The notes beneath the pieces are model-generated. The model saw nothing but the letters and a program-made list of their open reading frames with translations. It did not search any database and was not told the origin of the DNA. Both the position numbers and the translations under genes were made by a program. 25,819 nucleotides of DNA from UBA5941 sp021824385 (GTDB taxonomy: Bacteria; Patescibacteriota; Microgenomatia; UBA8517): contig DAIEQM010000010.1 in NCBI GenBank assembly GCA_027347685.1, positions 1-25,819 of the forward strand, in the 5' to 3' direction. Shown piece after piece: positions 14,557 to 20,717 of this stretch. How positions within the stretch are numbered: the first letter of the stretch is position 1; every line of letters begins with the position of its first letter.

Positions 14557-15134
14557 TGGGAAGCAGCAGGTGTGCTGCTTCCCCACCTTAGCCAAACTTC
14601 CGCTAGATAATGAACCTGTTGAGCTCCATGAGCGTCAAATATTTGACTCACTTGTTCAACAGTAAATGTATCCTTAGGCGAAACTGCCAAAATTATGGCA
14701 CCTTCCCGAACATGTTGTTCGTAGTACTTTGCCGTCTCTTCAGGTACTCCCAAACCGACGAGTGCTCCGAGGAGTCCACCTGCAACTGCCCCGGTTGTAA
14801 TACCTTGTGCAGTAACTGCAGCGGCACCGGCTAGTCCGAGAGCTGCTGCAATTGGCCCACCAATGAGAAGTGCACCAATCCCAGGCAGGGTCACCGCACC
14901 AATTCCAACAAGGAGCCCAATGACTCCTCCCACAACTCCACCCGTGGTAGCACCTTCTGCAAGACCAGAAGCAACATGTGCGCCAGTTGACTCAGCAATC
15001 TGCTCCTTCAGAACTCCATCCTTGACGATTACTGAAATCTCCTTCGGGGAATATCCGTGATTCTCGAAATCCGACAAAGCAGACTCGGCATGAGCTCTGT
15101 CTGTAAAAATTCCAATAACAATGTTTTTTGCCAT
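14517..15134 (-). CDS. Glycine-zipper general stress protein (YflT/GSP17M-like)
   Basis: 205 residues from the ATG at 15134, placed 7 bases after GGAGGTGA. Residues 1-60 (NIVIGIFTDRAHAESALSDF, then EISVIV) resemble the small alpha/beta domain of general stress protein 17M. Residues about 60-125 are a Gly/Ala-rich double glycine-zipper hydrophobic region (GGVVGGVIGLLVGIGAV and GGLLGALVGLG), probably membrane inserted, and GVPEETAKYYEQHVREGAIILAV follows as in relatives. The last 35 residues are low-complexity, run through a strong hairpin (14558-14583) and overlap ung; this tail may be a recent extension. A stress role is inferred from family and neighbours. Confidence 0.85.
   Translation of the reverse strand: MAKNIVIGIFTDRAHAESALSDFENHGYSPKEISVIVKDGVLKEQIAESTGAHVASGLAEGATTGGVVGGVIGLLVGIGAVTLPGIGALLIGGPIAAALGLAGAAAVTAQGITTGAVAGGLLGALVGLGVPEETAKYYEQHVREGAIILAVSPKDTFTVEQVSQIFDAHGAQQVHYLAEVWLRWGSSTPAASHHHSIGSTSCITR
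14558..14583. repeat. 11-bp perfect hairpin just after ung
   Basis: Arms GGGAAGCAGCA (14558-14568) and TGCTGCTTCCC (14573-14583) with a 4-base loop, one base after the ung stop. It is a strong stem but is not followed by a T-run on either strand, so it is not a standard terminator; it may protect the ung 3' end. It also encodes part of the convergent gene's tail. Confidence 0.6.
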
Positions 15135-15331
15135 ATTTCTCACCTCCATTTCTTATTTTCGTAATGTCATTATCGGAAACGTATTACAAATGAGGGTGAA
15201 TGTTTTGTAAGAGACTGGTAAGTTGAAGCAAATAAAAGAAACCTTTGTGTTCTTACCATATTCATACTTTCTTTTAATCTAGATTCGACCAAAAAACAGC
15301 ATACTACTTATATGAAGGAGGTGACTAAACA

Positions 15332-15577
15332 ATGGGAGTAATTGCATGGATTGTACTAGGGCTCATCGCAGGATGGCTTGCCTCTGTGTTTATGAAGACA
15401 GATTCCTCACAAGGAAGCTTGACTGACATCATAGTGGGAATTGTCGGAGCATTTATCGGAGGATTTGTTATGAATCTACTGGGAAACACAGGAGTTACCG
15501 GCTTTAATCTATACAGCATCTTAGTTGCTACAGTTGGTGCTGTAATATTGATTGCAATACGCAGAGCACTTGCGTAA
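15332..15577 (+). CDS. GlsB/YeaQ/YmgE-family (transglycosylase-associated) membrane protein
   Basis: 81 residues, the normal size for this three-TM family: segments at about 4-20 (IAWIVLGLIAGWLASVF), 31-50 (IIVGIVGAFIGGFVMNLLG) and 60-77 (LYSILVATVGAVILIAI). The Gly-spaced helices and the GLIAGWLAS and GIVGAFIGG motifs are diagnostic. These small proteins are induced by envelope, osmotic or acid stress in other bacteria; the biochemical role is unclear. A full-strength AAGGAGGTGA lies 7 bases upstream of the ATG. It is monocistronic and ends at a strong terminator. The 197-base gap upstream (15135-15331) must hold divergent promoters for this gene and the glycine-zipper gene, but I cannot place them with confidence. 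Confidence 0.93.
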   Translation: MGVIAWIVLGLIAGWLASVFMKTDSSQGSLTDIIVGIVGAFIGGFVMNLLGNTGVTGFNLYSILVATVGAVILIAIRRALA

Positions 15578-15585
15578 GCCACACG

Positions 15586-15621
15586 AAAAGCCGGAACATA
15601 TTGTTGTTCCGGCTTTTTTTT
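15586..15621 (+). terminator. Intrinsic terminator after the GlsB-like gene
   Basis: A 13-bp stem, arms AAAAGCCGGAACA (15586-15598) and TGTTCCGGCTTTT (15605-15617), 6-base loop, running into eight Ts (15614-15621). The A-rich left arm gives a weaker T-run on the minus strand, so it may also serve the convergent YtxH-like gene. Confidence 0.9.
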
Positions 15622-15659
15622 GTGAGATGTTTTCATCTCGAATATTTTCTCCGTAAGAG

Positions 15660-15935
15660 TTATGCTTTTGTCTTTTTACTGACATCAGCCAACTTTTCAC
15701 TTGTTTTTTTCATCTCTTGCGATACCTTATTTCGTGCTTTGTCTTTAAGATCGTTTATAGAATCCTTTGTGTCTTGAATGGTATCTTCCCCCACTTCAAG
15801 CATGTTATGTATGTGCGTTTTGATTTTATTGCGATTTTGCTTTTTCGATAAAATAACCGCTGCGGCTCCGACTGCTAACCCAACCACTGCCCCTGTTAAT
15901 ACTCCAGCACCCGAACTTTTTTCATTTGCTTTCAT
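15660..15935 (-). CDS. YtxH-like membrane-anchored protein
   Basis: 91 residues. One Gly/Ala-rich TM (GVLTGAVVGLAVGAAAVILS, about 11-30) follows a short N terminus, then a basic stretch (KKQNRNKIK) and a long charged amphipathic helix rich in Lys, Asp and Glu. This is the YtxH/DUF883-like layout seen in general stress proteins. AAGGTGGTGA lies 6 bases before the ATG, inside the end of the upstream gene, with a 4-bp ATGA overlap, so the two are coupled. No catalytic residues are visible. Confidence 0.85.
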   Translation of the reverse strand: MKANEKSSGAGVLTGAVVGLAVGAAAVILSKKQNRNKIKTHIHNMLEVGEDTIQDTKDSINDLKDKARNKVSQEMKKTSEKLADVSKKTKA

Positions 15936-16168
15936 TTTTTATCACCACCTTTCAATTTGTTTAGAAACTGCAGTAATTTTTGTAATAATTCAAACTGGAA
16001 CGAGTACCTGAGGACATCGAGTAACTTAGATTTATCACTAAGTGCTTTTTTAAGCTTTTGAAGATACTTTAAAAATCGATAGCAAACGAACAAGATCACC
16101 AATAGGAATACCATGGTAAACACCATGTACACTATTGAAACTACATAAAAGATATCAGAAATGTTCAT
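15932..16168 (-). CDS. 78-residue single-TM protein upstream of the YtxH-like gene
   Basis: Not recognised as a named family. One long hydrophobic segment (about 7-30, FYVVSIVYMVFTMVFLLVIL) is followed by a basic, Leu-rich amphipathic region (LKYLQKLKKALSDKSKLLD and LLQKLLQFLNKLKG) with heptad-like spacing that could form a coiled coil. The same anchor-plus-helix layout as the downstream YtxH-like protein, with which it overlaps by 4 bp, suggests a membrane-associated pair. It overlaps the preceding 42-residue frame by 14 bp. Confidence 0.75.
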   Translation of the reverse strand: MNISDIFYVVSIVYMVFTMVFLLVILFVCYRFLKYLQKLKKALSDKSKLLDVLRYSFQFELLQKLLQFLNKLKGGDKK

Positions 16169-16283
16169 ATTGAAATGTTTTTGCTTGTATAGACATGTTT
16201 TTTAACGCCTGCACTTGTATCACACTAAATAAGACCAAAGCTATAAGTTCTCCGATAAAAAATGCGAGTTTAACCTTCGACAT
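16155..16283 (-). CDS. 42-residue single-TM microprotein
   Basis: A short frame from the ATG at 16283 to TGA at 16155-16157. It begins MSKVK, then one hydrophobic helix (LAFFIGELIALVLFSVIQV), then a polar tail of about 18 residues. GAAGGA lies very close to the ATG, with suboptimal spacing. It would be the first gene of a three-gene small-membrane-protein operon, overlapping the next gene by 14 bp. The TM segment and operon position support it; the length means chance cannot be excluded. Confidence 0.42.
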   Translation of the reverse strand: MSKVKLAFFIGELIALVLFSVIQVQALKNMSIQAKTFQYEHF

Positions 16284-16374
16284 GTTCCTTCGATATCTCT
16301 ACAGTAACAACATTGATACAATTCTGAATCGCAACAAGGTAAGAGAATGGTAAGGCTCATTTTGGTAAAAGCAC

Positions 16375-16396
16375 AAAAAAAACGACTTGCGTCGTC
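16375..16396 (-). terminator. Intrinsic terminator after the Nudix gene
   Basis: On the minus strand, stem ACGAC/GTCGT with a GCAA tetraloop (extendable by one or two pairs) followed by eight Ts. It lies 27 bases downstream of the Nudix stop codon. Confidence 0.75.
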
Positions 16397-16423
16397 TCAT
16401 TGTGAATACTCAACTGTTTGGGT

Positions 16424-16939
16424 TTACTCTAAAGCTGAAAAAACATCCTTCAAATACGAGTGCTTTATCCACTCATCGTTGTTTTTATCATTCAAGTACT
16501 TTTTAAGTGTTTGAAGTTTTACAAACTTTACGGCTGCCACCTCATCTTCTTCACTCACTATTTCGTGAGGTTCAGCATCCCATTTACATACAAATACTCC
16601 TCGGTATTCTTTAAACTCACGATCTTTGTAGATTTTAACTAAATCCAAGTGGTGAGCCTGAATCGGAAGTCCGGTTTCTTCATATACCTCGCGTGCTGCT
16701 CCGGTGAAGTAATTGTCGTCGGGCCCTAAATGGCCGGCAACAGAAGGCTCCCATTTTCCTGGTGCCATATCCTTTTTAAGGGATCGTTGTTGACACAAAA
16801 CCTCGTTTTTTGAATTTATAATCCACACATGCGCAGTACGGCGAAATAAGCCTTTTTGGAAAGCCTCGTGACGCGTTGTCGGCGTAAGTGGTGTATCGTA
16901 TTCGTCTACGATGTACAGTAATTCGTTACTATTAATCAT
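16424..16939 (-). CDS. Nudix hydrolase, IPP-isomerase-like subgroup
   Basis: 171 residues. The Nudix box spans 69-91: Gly69, then Asp75 where the consensus has Glu, then REVYEETGL at 83-91. The preceding HVWIINSKNEVLCQQRSLKKDMAPGKWEPSVAGH layout resembles YfcD and type 1 isopentenyl-diphosphate isomerases, and the N-terminal VDEYDTPL fits the same group. It probably hydrolyses a nucleoside or other diphosphate; true IPP isomerase activity is less likely because the conserved Cys of that enzyme is not evident. GGGAGGTGA lies about 11 bases before the ATG. Single gene with its own terminator, unlinked to its neighbours. Confidence 0.88.
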   Translation of the reverse strand: MINSNELLYIVDEYDTPLTPTTRHEAFQKGLFRRTAHVWIINSKNEVLCQQRSLKKDMAPGKWEPSVAGHLGPDDNYFTGAAREVYEETGLPIQAHHLDLVKIYKDREFKEYRGVFVCKWDAEPHEIVSEEDEVAAVKFVKLQTLKKYLNDKNNDEWIKHSYLKDVFSALE

Positions 16940-17088
16940 TAATTTATTTCACCTCCCTTGGGTGAATAACATATTTTTTTGTGAAGTCCCGGTACTCCGA
17001 GATTCATGAAGATAATGTATTTATCTTTTAATTATTGTTATTTGCAGATATCATATCATTCTTTTGGATATTTGGCAAGTTAACCATG

Positions 17089-17094
17089 TATAAT
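17089..17094 (+). promoter_or_regulatory. -10 box for the LCP gene
   Basis: TATAAT 9 bases before the ATG at 17104, with a possible -35 TTGGAT at 17064-17069 (19-base spacer). RNA should start 0-3 bases before that ATG. The hexamer overlaps an upstream in-frame ATG at 17086, which argues against that start. Confidence 0.55.
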
Positions 17095-17103
17095 AAACGC
17101 TAC

Positions 17104-18246
17104 ATGCGCACAAAAGTCATCATTGTTGCCTCTTTTTTAGTCCTTTTTGTAGTAGGGTTTGTGGCAAGTGCTACATACCTCACTTTTAGACATACTATTT
17201 CCCAAGTAATTGTCACCCAAAATCCAGGGAGTGGCGCCGCGACACCATCTCCCACTCCTGACCCGCTTGCTCAATATGGAGTGCTTCTCCTTGGGCTCCG
17301 CGGAGACGATTCACAAGGGGGATTTCTCACCGATACTATTATTTTGGCGCTGGTTGACCCACGACTTCAAAAAGTAACCCTCATTTCTATTCCAAGAGAT
17401 TTGTGGGTACCACTCCCCATAAGTACCACTCAAAAGGAACACACCAAAATCAACGCCGCATACGTGATTGGACTTGATGACAAAAAATATCCCCAAAAAG
17501 AAGCGAAATATACCGGTGCTGCAGGCGGTGGAACGCTTGCCAAAGATATTGTCTCTGAAATTTTTGGAGTTCCCGTTCGCTATTTCATAAGTCTTGACTT
17601 TGAAGGTTTTGAAAAATCAATTGATATTTTAGGCGGAGTCGATGTAACGGTTACCAAAAGCTTCGAAGATCCATACTACCCGCTTCCCGACAAAGAAACC
17701 GATTCTTGTGGTAAAAGCGATGAAGAAATTAAAGCACTTACTGCAACCGAATCCGGAGATATTTTGGAGCACAACTTTATGTGTCGATATGAAAACCTGG
17801 TATTCAACAAAGGTCTTGTTCATATGGACGGGGTGACAGCACTTAAATTCGCGAGGTCGAGACATTCGCTCGAAGACGGGAGTGACTTTGCTCGAAGTAA
17901 TAGGCAAAAACAGGTGATTCTTGCCGTTAAGGACAAGGTGTTACAGCTTGGGTTTGTAACCCGTGCAATTCCATTTATTCAATCACTCTCGGGAGATCTG
18001 CGAACAGATATTCCATTTGAGGTGATGCAACAATATGCTGCGCAGGTTAGTCAGCTCAAGAATTACACAACAAGTTCTATTGCTCTTTCAATCGATAATG
18101 CACTTGAGCAAACATACAGCGCTGATCGACAATATATTTTGGTACCAAAAACTGGCTTAGACAATTGGGGCAGTATTCGAGATTATGTTCACTCACAACT
18201 TTCTCCTACACCTTCACCAACTCCTAAGCCAGTTACCACAAAATAA
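17104..18246 (+). CDS. LytR-CpsA-Psr (LCP) family cell-wall ligase
   Basis: 380 residues from the ATG at 17104 (MRTKVIIVASF); earlier in-frame starts at 17035 (TTG) and 17086 precede or overlap the promoter. One TM (VIIVASFLVLFVVGFVAS, about 5-25) anchors it, then a Pro/Ser/Thr linker (TPSPTPDP). The LCP domain has LLGLRGDDSQGGFLTDTI (61-78), the catalytic IPRDLWVP (96-103), INAAY and ALKFARSRHS. LCP enzymes transfer undecaprenyl-linked polymers to peptidoglycan or protein outside the membrane. An insertion containing two Cys (DSCGKS and FMCRYE) may form a disulfide. The tail ends in SPTPSPTPKP. UppP, encoded downstream, recycles the same lipid carrier. Confidence 0.93.
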   Translation: MRTKVIIVASFLVLFVVGFVASATYLTFRHTISQVIVTQNPGSGAATPSPTPDPLAQYGVLLLGLRGDDSQGGFLTDTIILALVDPRLQKVTLISIPRDLWVPLPISTTQKEHTKINAAYVIGLDDKKYPQKEAKYTGAAGGGTLAKDIVSEIFGVPVRYFISLDFEGFEKSIDILGGVDVTVTKSFEDPYYPLPDKETDSCGKSDEEIKALTATESGDILEHNFMCRYENLVFNKGLVHMDGVTALKFARSRHSLEDGSDFARSNRQKQVILAVKDKVLQLGFVTRAIPFIQSLSGDLRTDIPFEVMQQYAAQVSQLKNYTTSSIALSIDNALEQTYSADRQYILVPKTGLDNWGSIRDYVHSQLSPTPSPTPKPVTTK

Positions 18247-18249
18247 AAA

Positions 18250-18501
18250 TTACTTTTTCCCTTTCTTCTTTGGACTCATCATCATCTCGCAACACTTACA
18301 ATCATCTTTGTGTGTGAGAACGAGATAGAGACCAGAAAGGCCAACCAATACATACACGAGTTGTGTAAGACTGGAAACACCAAAGAGCATTTCAACAAGA
18401 TTGAAATTGAGAAGTCCCATAAGCCCCCAATTCAATGCACCAATAACAACAAGAGTAAATGCCACTACATGCATCCAACCCATTGTATTTTTATTCATCA
18501 T
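18250..18501 (-). CDS. DUF378-family small membrane protein
   Basis: 83 residues. Two TM helices with the family signature VVIGALNWGLMGLLNFNLVE at about 18-37 and LVYVLVGLSGLYLVL at about 48-62, then a polar tail with KDDCKCCEMMM, a Cys cluster that could bind metal, and a Lys-rich end. AGGTAGGTGA lies 7 bases before the first ATG (18501). It converges on the LCP gene with only 3 bases between stop codons and no visible terminator. Function of the family is unknown; here it keeps company with stress-type small membrane proteins. Confidence 0.9.
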   Translation of the reverse strand: MMNKNTMGWMHVVAFTLVVIGALNWGLMGLLNFNLVEMLFGVSSLTQLVYVLVGLSGLYLVLTHKDDCKCCEMMMSPKKKGKK

Positions 18502-18560
18502 TATTAATTCACCTACCTTTACTTTTACTGTAGATGTTCTGAAGAATACCTGTCAACGCA

Positions 18561-18959
18561 TCACTTTTTTTTGCTCAAGGGTTTGGCAGTAAGTAAATAA
18601 ATGAGGGGCAAAATACCGAGTGAGTTAATGATAAAAAGTGCGATAAACCATGCCTTTTGTTTGTTTTTCCCCGCATGCCACAACGCATATCCTTTTAGGA
18701 CAAGGTCACCGAATGCAAGAATAGCAAGCAAAGGTAATACATCCCAAAAAAGGCGTGAACCCGGCTCAGTGACAACCATATGTTGTCGATACGGATAACC
18801 GGAATATACAGTATTATATGTGCCGTATGTCATGACGGTCGTATTGGCTTGATAGCGCATTCCAAGTAAAAATCCGAGAATGGGAAACACCACGAGCATC
18901 GAAAGCGCGAGTGCTTTGCTAAAAGGAGTGACCGTGGTAAAAGATTTAGGTAACGACAT
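18561..18959 (-). CDS. DUF5652-like membrane protein
   Basis: 132 residues with TM segments near 16-34 (ALALSMLVVFPILGFLLG), 71-90 and 102-123. The C-terminal block KGYALWHAGKNKQKAWFIAL plus INSLGILPLIYLL matches what I recall of DUF5652, a short membrane family found largely in CPR bacteria; I could not run a search. The loop after TM1 is Tyr/Thr-rich and probably outside. It follows the 100-residue exported protein by 3 bases, so the two form one operon from the promoter at 19272-19277. Function unknown. Confidence 0.8.
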   Translation of the reverse strand: MSLPKSFTTVTPFSKALALSMLVVFPILGFLLGMRYQANTTVMTYGTYNTVYSGYPYRQHMVVTEPGSRLFWDVLPLLAILAFGDLVLKGYALWHAGKNKQKAWFIALFIINSLGILPLIYLLTAKPLSKKK

Positions 18960-18962
18960 GGG

Positions 18963-19265
18963 TTATTGATTTATAGTAACACTATCAGCATACAACACAC
19001 TCCCCGAGTACTGTCCTTTCATGATTACTTTTTTATTGTTGTACTGCGATAAATCGACTTTCATAGAGTTTATGCCAACCGTTCCAGTTTTATTCTTTAA
19101 CACAAACGAATATTCGCTTGTGGGAGTAACACTGGTGAGTGTTCCCTCTAGAGTAACTTCCAAATTTGGTGTGGGTGACGGTGAGCTTGTAGCAATTTTC
19201 ATATAGGCAAAAAACCCTCCGACAAAAAGAGCGACAACAACCAAAAGGACAAGAAATACTTTCAT
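18963..19265 (-). CDS. Small anchored or secreted protein, possible OB-like fold
   Basis: 100 residues. A hydrophobic N-terminal segment (VFLVLLVVVALFVGGFFAYM) acts as anchor or signal, followed by a SSPSPTPN linker like those in the LCP protein. The remaining 65 residues are short beta strands (LEVTLEGTLTSVTPT, YSFVLKNKTG, KKVIMKGQYSG, LYADSVTINQ), which resembles a small OB-type barrel. The pattern is suggestive only. First gene of a two-gene operon with the DUF5652-like protein, with a leaderless-type promoter. Confidence 0.78.
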   Translation of the reverse strand: MKVFLVLLVVVALFVGGFFAYMKIATSSPSPTPNLEVTLEGTLTSVTPTSEYSFVLKNKTGTVGINSMKVDLSQYNNKKVIMKGQYSGSVLYADSVTINQ

Positions 19266-19271
19266 GTATTC

Positions 19272-19277
19272 AGTATA
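19272..19277 (-). promoter_or_regulatory. -10 box for the anchored-protein operon
   Basis: Minus-strand TATACT followed by 6 bases (GAATAC) and the ATG at 19265. No good -35 is seen. It is divergent from the DinB-like promoter, whose -35 lies 16 bases away. Confidence 0.45.
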
Positions 19278-19292
19278 ACGTAAAAGAGAGCA

Positions 19293-19321
19293 TTGACGGC
19301 TTTCGTGCTCTCAACTAAAAT
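19293..19321 (+). promoter_or_regulatory. Leaderless promoter for the DinB-like gene
   Basis: -35 TTGACG (19293-19298), exact 17-base spacer, -10 TAAAAT (19316-19321), then 8 bases to the ATG at 19330. RNA is predicted to start at or within 2 bases of the ATG; no ribosome-binding site. Confidence 0.68.
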
Positions 19322-19329
19322 AAGTAACT

Positions 19330-19860
19330 ATGGACGCATTAACACTGCTTCGTGAACAACTTCAAAGTGCAAGAGAAGCGTTTTCGGGAACCGTGGCAGA
19401 TATTCGTGATGAGGATCTACACAAACAGCCGGGTGGAAAAGCACTCCCCCTTGGGGCCCTCTGGGCACATCTCGTTATGTCTGAAGACATGACAGTTCAG
19501 CAGTTTCTCCAAAGCAAAAAAACACTTTTTGAGTCTTCATTTAGCAGTAAAACTGGGGTGAGTGAACCGATGCCTGCAATGGATGAAAATTGGAGCGCAA
19601 ACCATGAGGCGTGGGCAAATAGCGTGCAAATAGACCTACCTGTTTTTCGTGAATATGAAAAGCAGGTGTATGCAGCAACTGACCAGTACCTCAGTGCTCT
19701 GAAAAACGAGGACCTTACTTTAGAAGTTGATCTTGGAGCTTGGGGAAAGAAGACGGTTGCGTATATGCTGTATGCGTTCATTATTGGGCATACATTTAGT
19801 TTGGCTGGAGAAATTTCAGCGATTAAAGGAGTCCACGGCGCAAAAGGATATCCGTTCTAA
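19330..19860 (+). CDS. DinB-like four-helix-bundle protein
   Basis: 176 residues, all-helical. The layout LLREQLQSAREAF, then LGALWAHLVMSED, then a C-terminal IIGHTFSLAGEISAIKGVHG matches the DinB/YfiT superfamily, whose members use three His to bind a metal and often handle small thiols or transfer reactions. Here the His in WAHL and in GHTF are present, but the third ligand position (family HxxxHHxGQ) reads SLAGE, so metal binding is probably lost or changed. Ends AKGYPF. It is followed 10 bases later by uppP but has no other partner. Fold confident, activity unknown. Confidence 0.8.
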   Translation: MDALTLLREQLQSAREAFSGTVADIRDEDLHKQPGGKALPLGALWAHLVMSEDMTVQQFLQSKKTLFESSFSSKTGVSEPMPAMDENWSANHEAWANSVQIDLPVFREYEKQVYAATDQYLSALKNEDLTLEVDLGAWGKKTVAYMLYAFIIGHTFSLAGEISAIKGVHGAKGYPF

Positions 19861-19870
19861 CATCTCATTC

Positions 19871-20641
19871 ATGAATATTTTACAGGCAGGAATTTTAGGT
19901 ATTGTTGAGGGTTTGACTGAATTCCTTCCTATTTCTTCTACATTTCATTTAATTTGGAGTGCCAGGCTTCTTGGTCTCACGCAAACTGAATTTTTAAAAC
20001 TCTTTGAAGTAGTCATCCAATCGGGTGCAATTTTGGCAATTGTGGTTATATACGTTCAGACGGTCTTACACGACCTGAAACTTATTAAAAATCTCTTCAT
20101 TTCTTTTGTACCGACTGCCGTCATCGGGCTCCTCCTCTACAAGGTCATTAAAAATTCTTTTTTTGATAATTTCATATTGCAACTCGTTATTTTTATCGGT
20201 GTTGGAATATTTTTTATTTTGTTTGAAAAATGGTCAACAAGGCATGACCTTCACAGAAAAGCCGAAAATTTAACAACGAAAGAAGCAGTTTTTGTTGGAG
20301 TGGCACAAGCGCTCGCGGTATTTCCAGGAGTATCACGAGCAGGAGCCGTGATGATTGCCCTTATGTATCGCAAGATAAGCAGAGTTGAGGCTGCAAAATA
20401 TTCATTCCTGCTTGCGGTACCGACTCTTTTGGCCGCGTCGGTACTCGATTTATTTAAATCACGAAACGTACTTTTCCAAAACAATCAAAACATACCACTC
20501 CTTGCAGTCGGTTTTTTGTTTTCCTTTGTAAGCGCATTTGTTGTTGTGAAGTGGTTTATTGCCTATCTTCAAAGCCACAACCTAACAAACTTCGGCTGGT
20601 ACCGCATAATCGCGGGTACACTTCTCTTTATTACAAAATAA
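19871..20641 (+). CDS. uppP: Undecaprenyl-diphosphatase UppP (BacA)
   Basis: 256 residues from the ATG at 19871 (MNILQAGILGIVEG), the family's normal start; a frame open from 19727 lies in the DinB-like gene. GIVEGLTEFLPISSTFHL at 10-27 is the (E/Q)xxxE motif region, and FPGVSRAGAVM near 151-161 is the second signature with the catalytic-type Arg (usual PGxSRSG, with Ser changed to Ala). About seven TM helices. It dephosphorylates undecaprenyl diphosphate so that the carrier can be reused in cell-wall synthesis, and works upstream of steps used by LCP ligases. No Shine-Dalgarno; a weak -10 (TAACAT, 19858-19863) 7 bases before the ATG fits the leaderless pattern. Confidence 0.95.
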   Translation: MNILQAGILGIVEGLTEFLPISSTFHLIWSARLLGLTQTEFLKLFEVVIQSGAILAIVVIYVQTVLHDLKLIKNLFISFVPTAVIGLLLYKVIKNSFFDNFILQLVIFIGVGIFFILFEKWSTRHDLHRKAENLTTKEAVFVGVAQALAVFPGVSRAGAVMIALMYRKISRVEAAKYSFLLAVPTLLAASVLDLFKSRNVLFQNNQNIPLLAVGFLFSFVSAFVVVKWFIAYLQSHNLTNFGWYRIIAGTLLFITK

Positions 20642-20645
20642 ACTC

Positions 20646-20674
20646 TTGACAGCTGGCACTCTCAGTATTAGACT
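20646..20674 (+). promoter_or_regulatory. Promoter for hsp20
   Basis: -35 TTGACA (20646-20651), 17-base spacer, -10 TAGACT (20669-20674). RNA should start near 20681, giving a leader of about 37 bases that contains AAGGAGGTGA (20691-20700). The CIRCE-like operator covers the spacer and the -10. Confidence 0.6.
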
Positions 20675-20679
20675 GCTAA
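20653..20679. promoter_or_regulatory. CIRCE-like operator (HrcA site) of hsp20
   Basis: Half-sites CTGGCACTC (20653-20661) and GACTGCTAA (20671-20679), separated by exactly 9 bases. The CIRCE consensus is TTAGCACTC-N9-GAGTGCTAA: 7 of 9 and 8 of 9 match. It lies between the -35 and the end of the -10, where a bound HrcA dimer would block RNA polymerase. HrcA itself is not encoded in the window. Confidence 0.75.
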
Positions 20680-20717
20680 TATAGTAGAGAAAGGAGGTGA
20701 ATGTATTACATATACCT

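Noticed and set aside
15135..15331. Operator-like short inverted arms (GTAAT and ATTAC) in the gap between the glycine-zipper and GlsB-like genes
   Set aside because: The arms are only 5 bases with a long centre and are expected by chance in AT-rich DNA; no clear promoter could be aligned with them.
17035..17103. Earlier starts (TTG 17035, ATG 17086) for the LCP protein
   Set aside because: The TATAAT at 17089-17094 lies after or over them, and the ATG at 17104 gives the standard short basic stretch before the TM.
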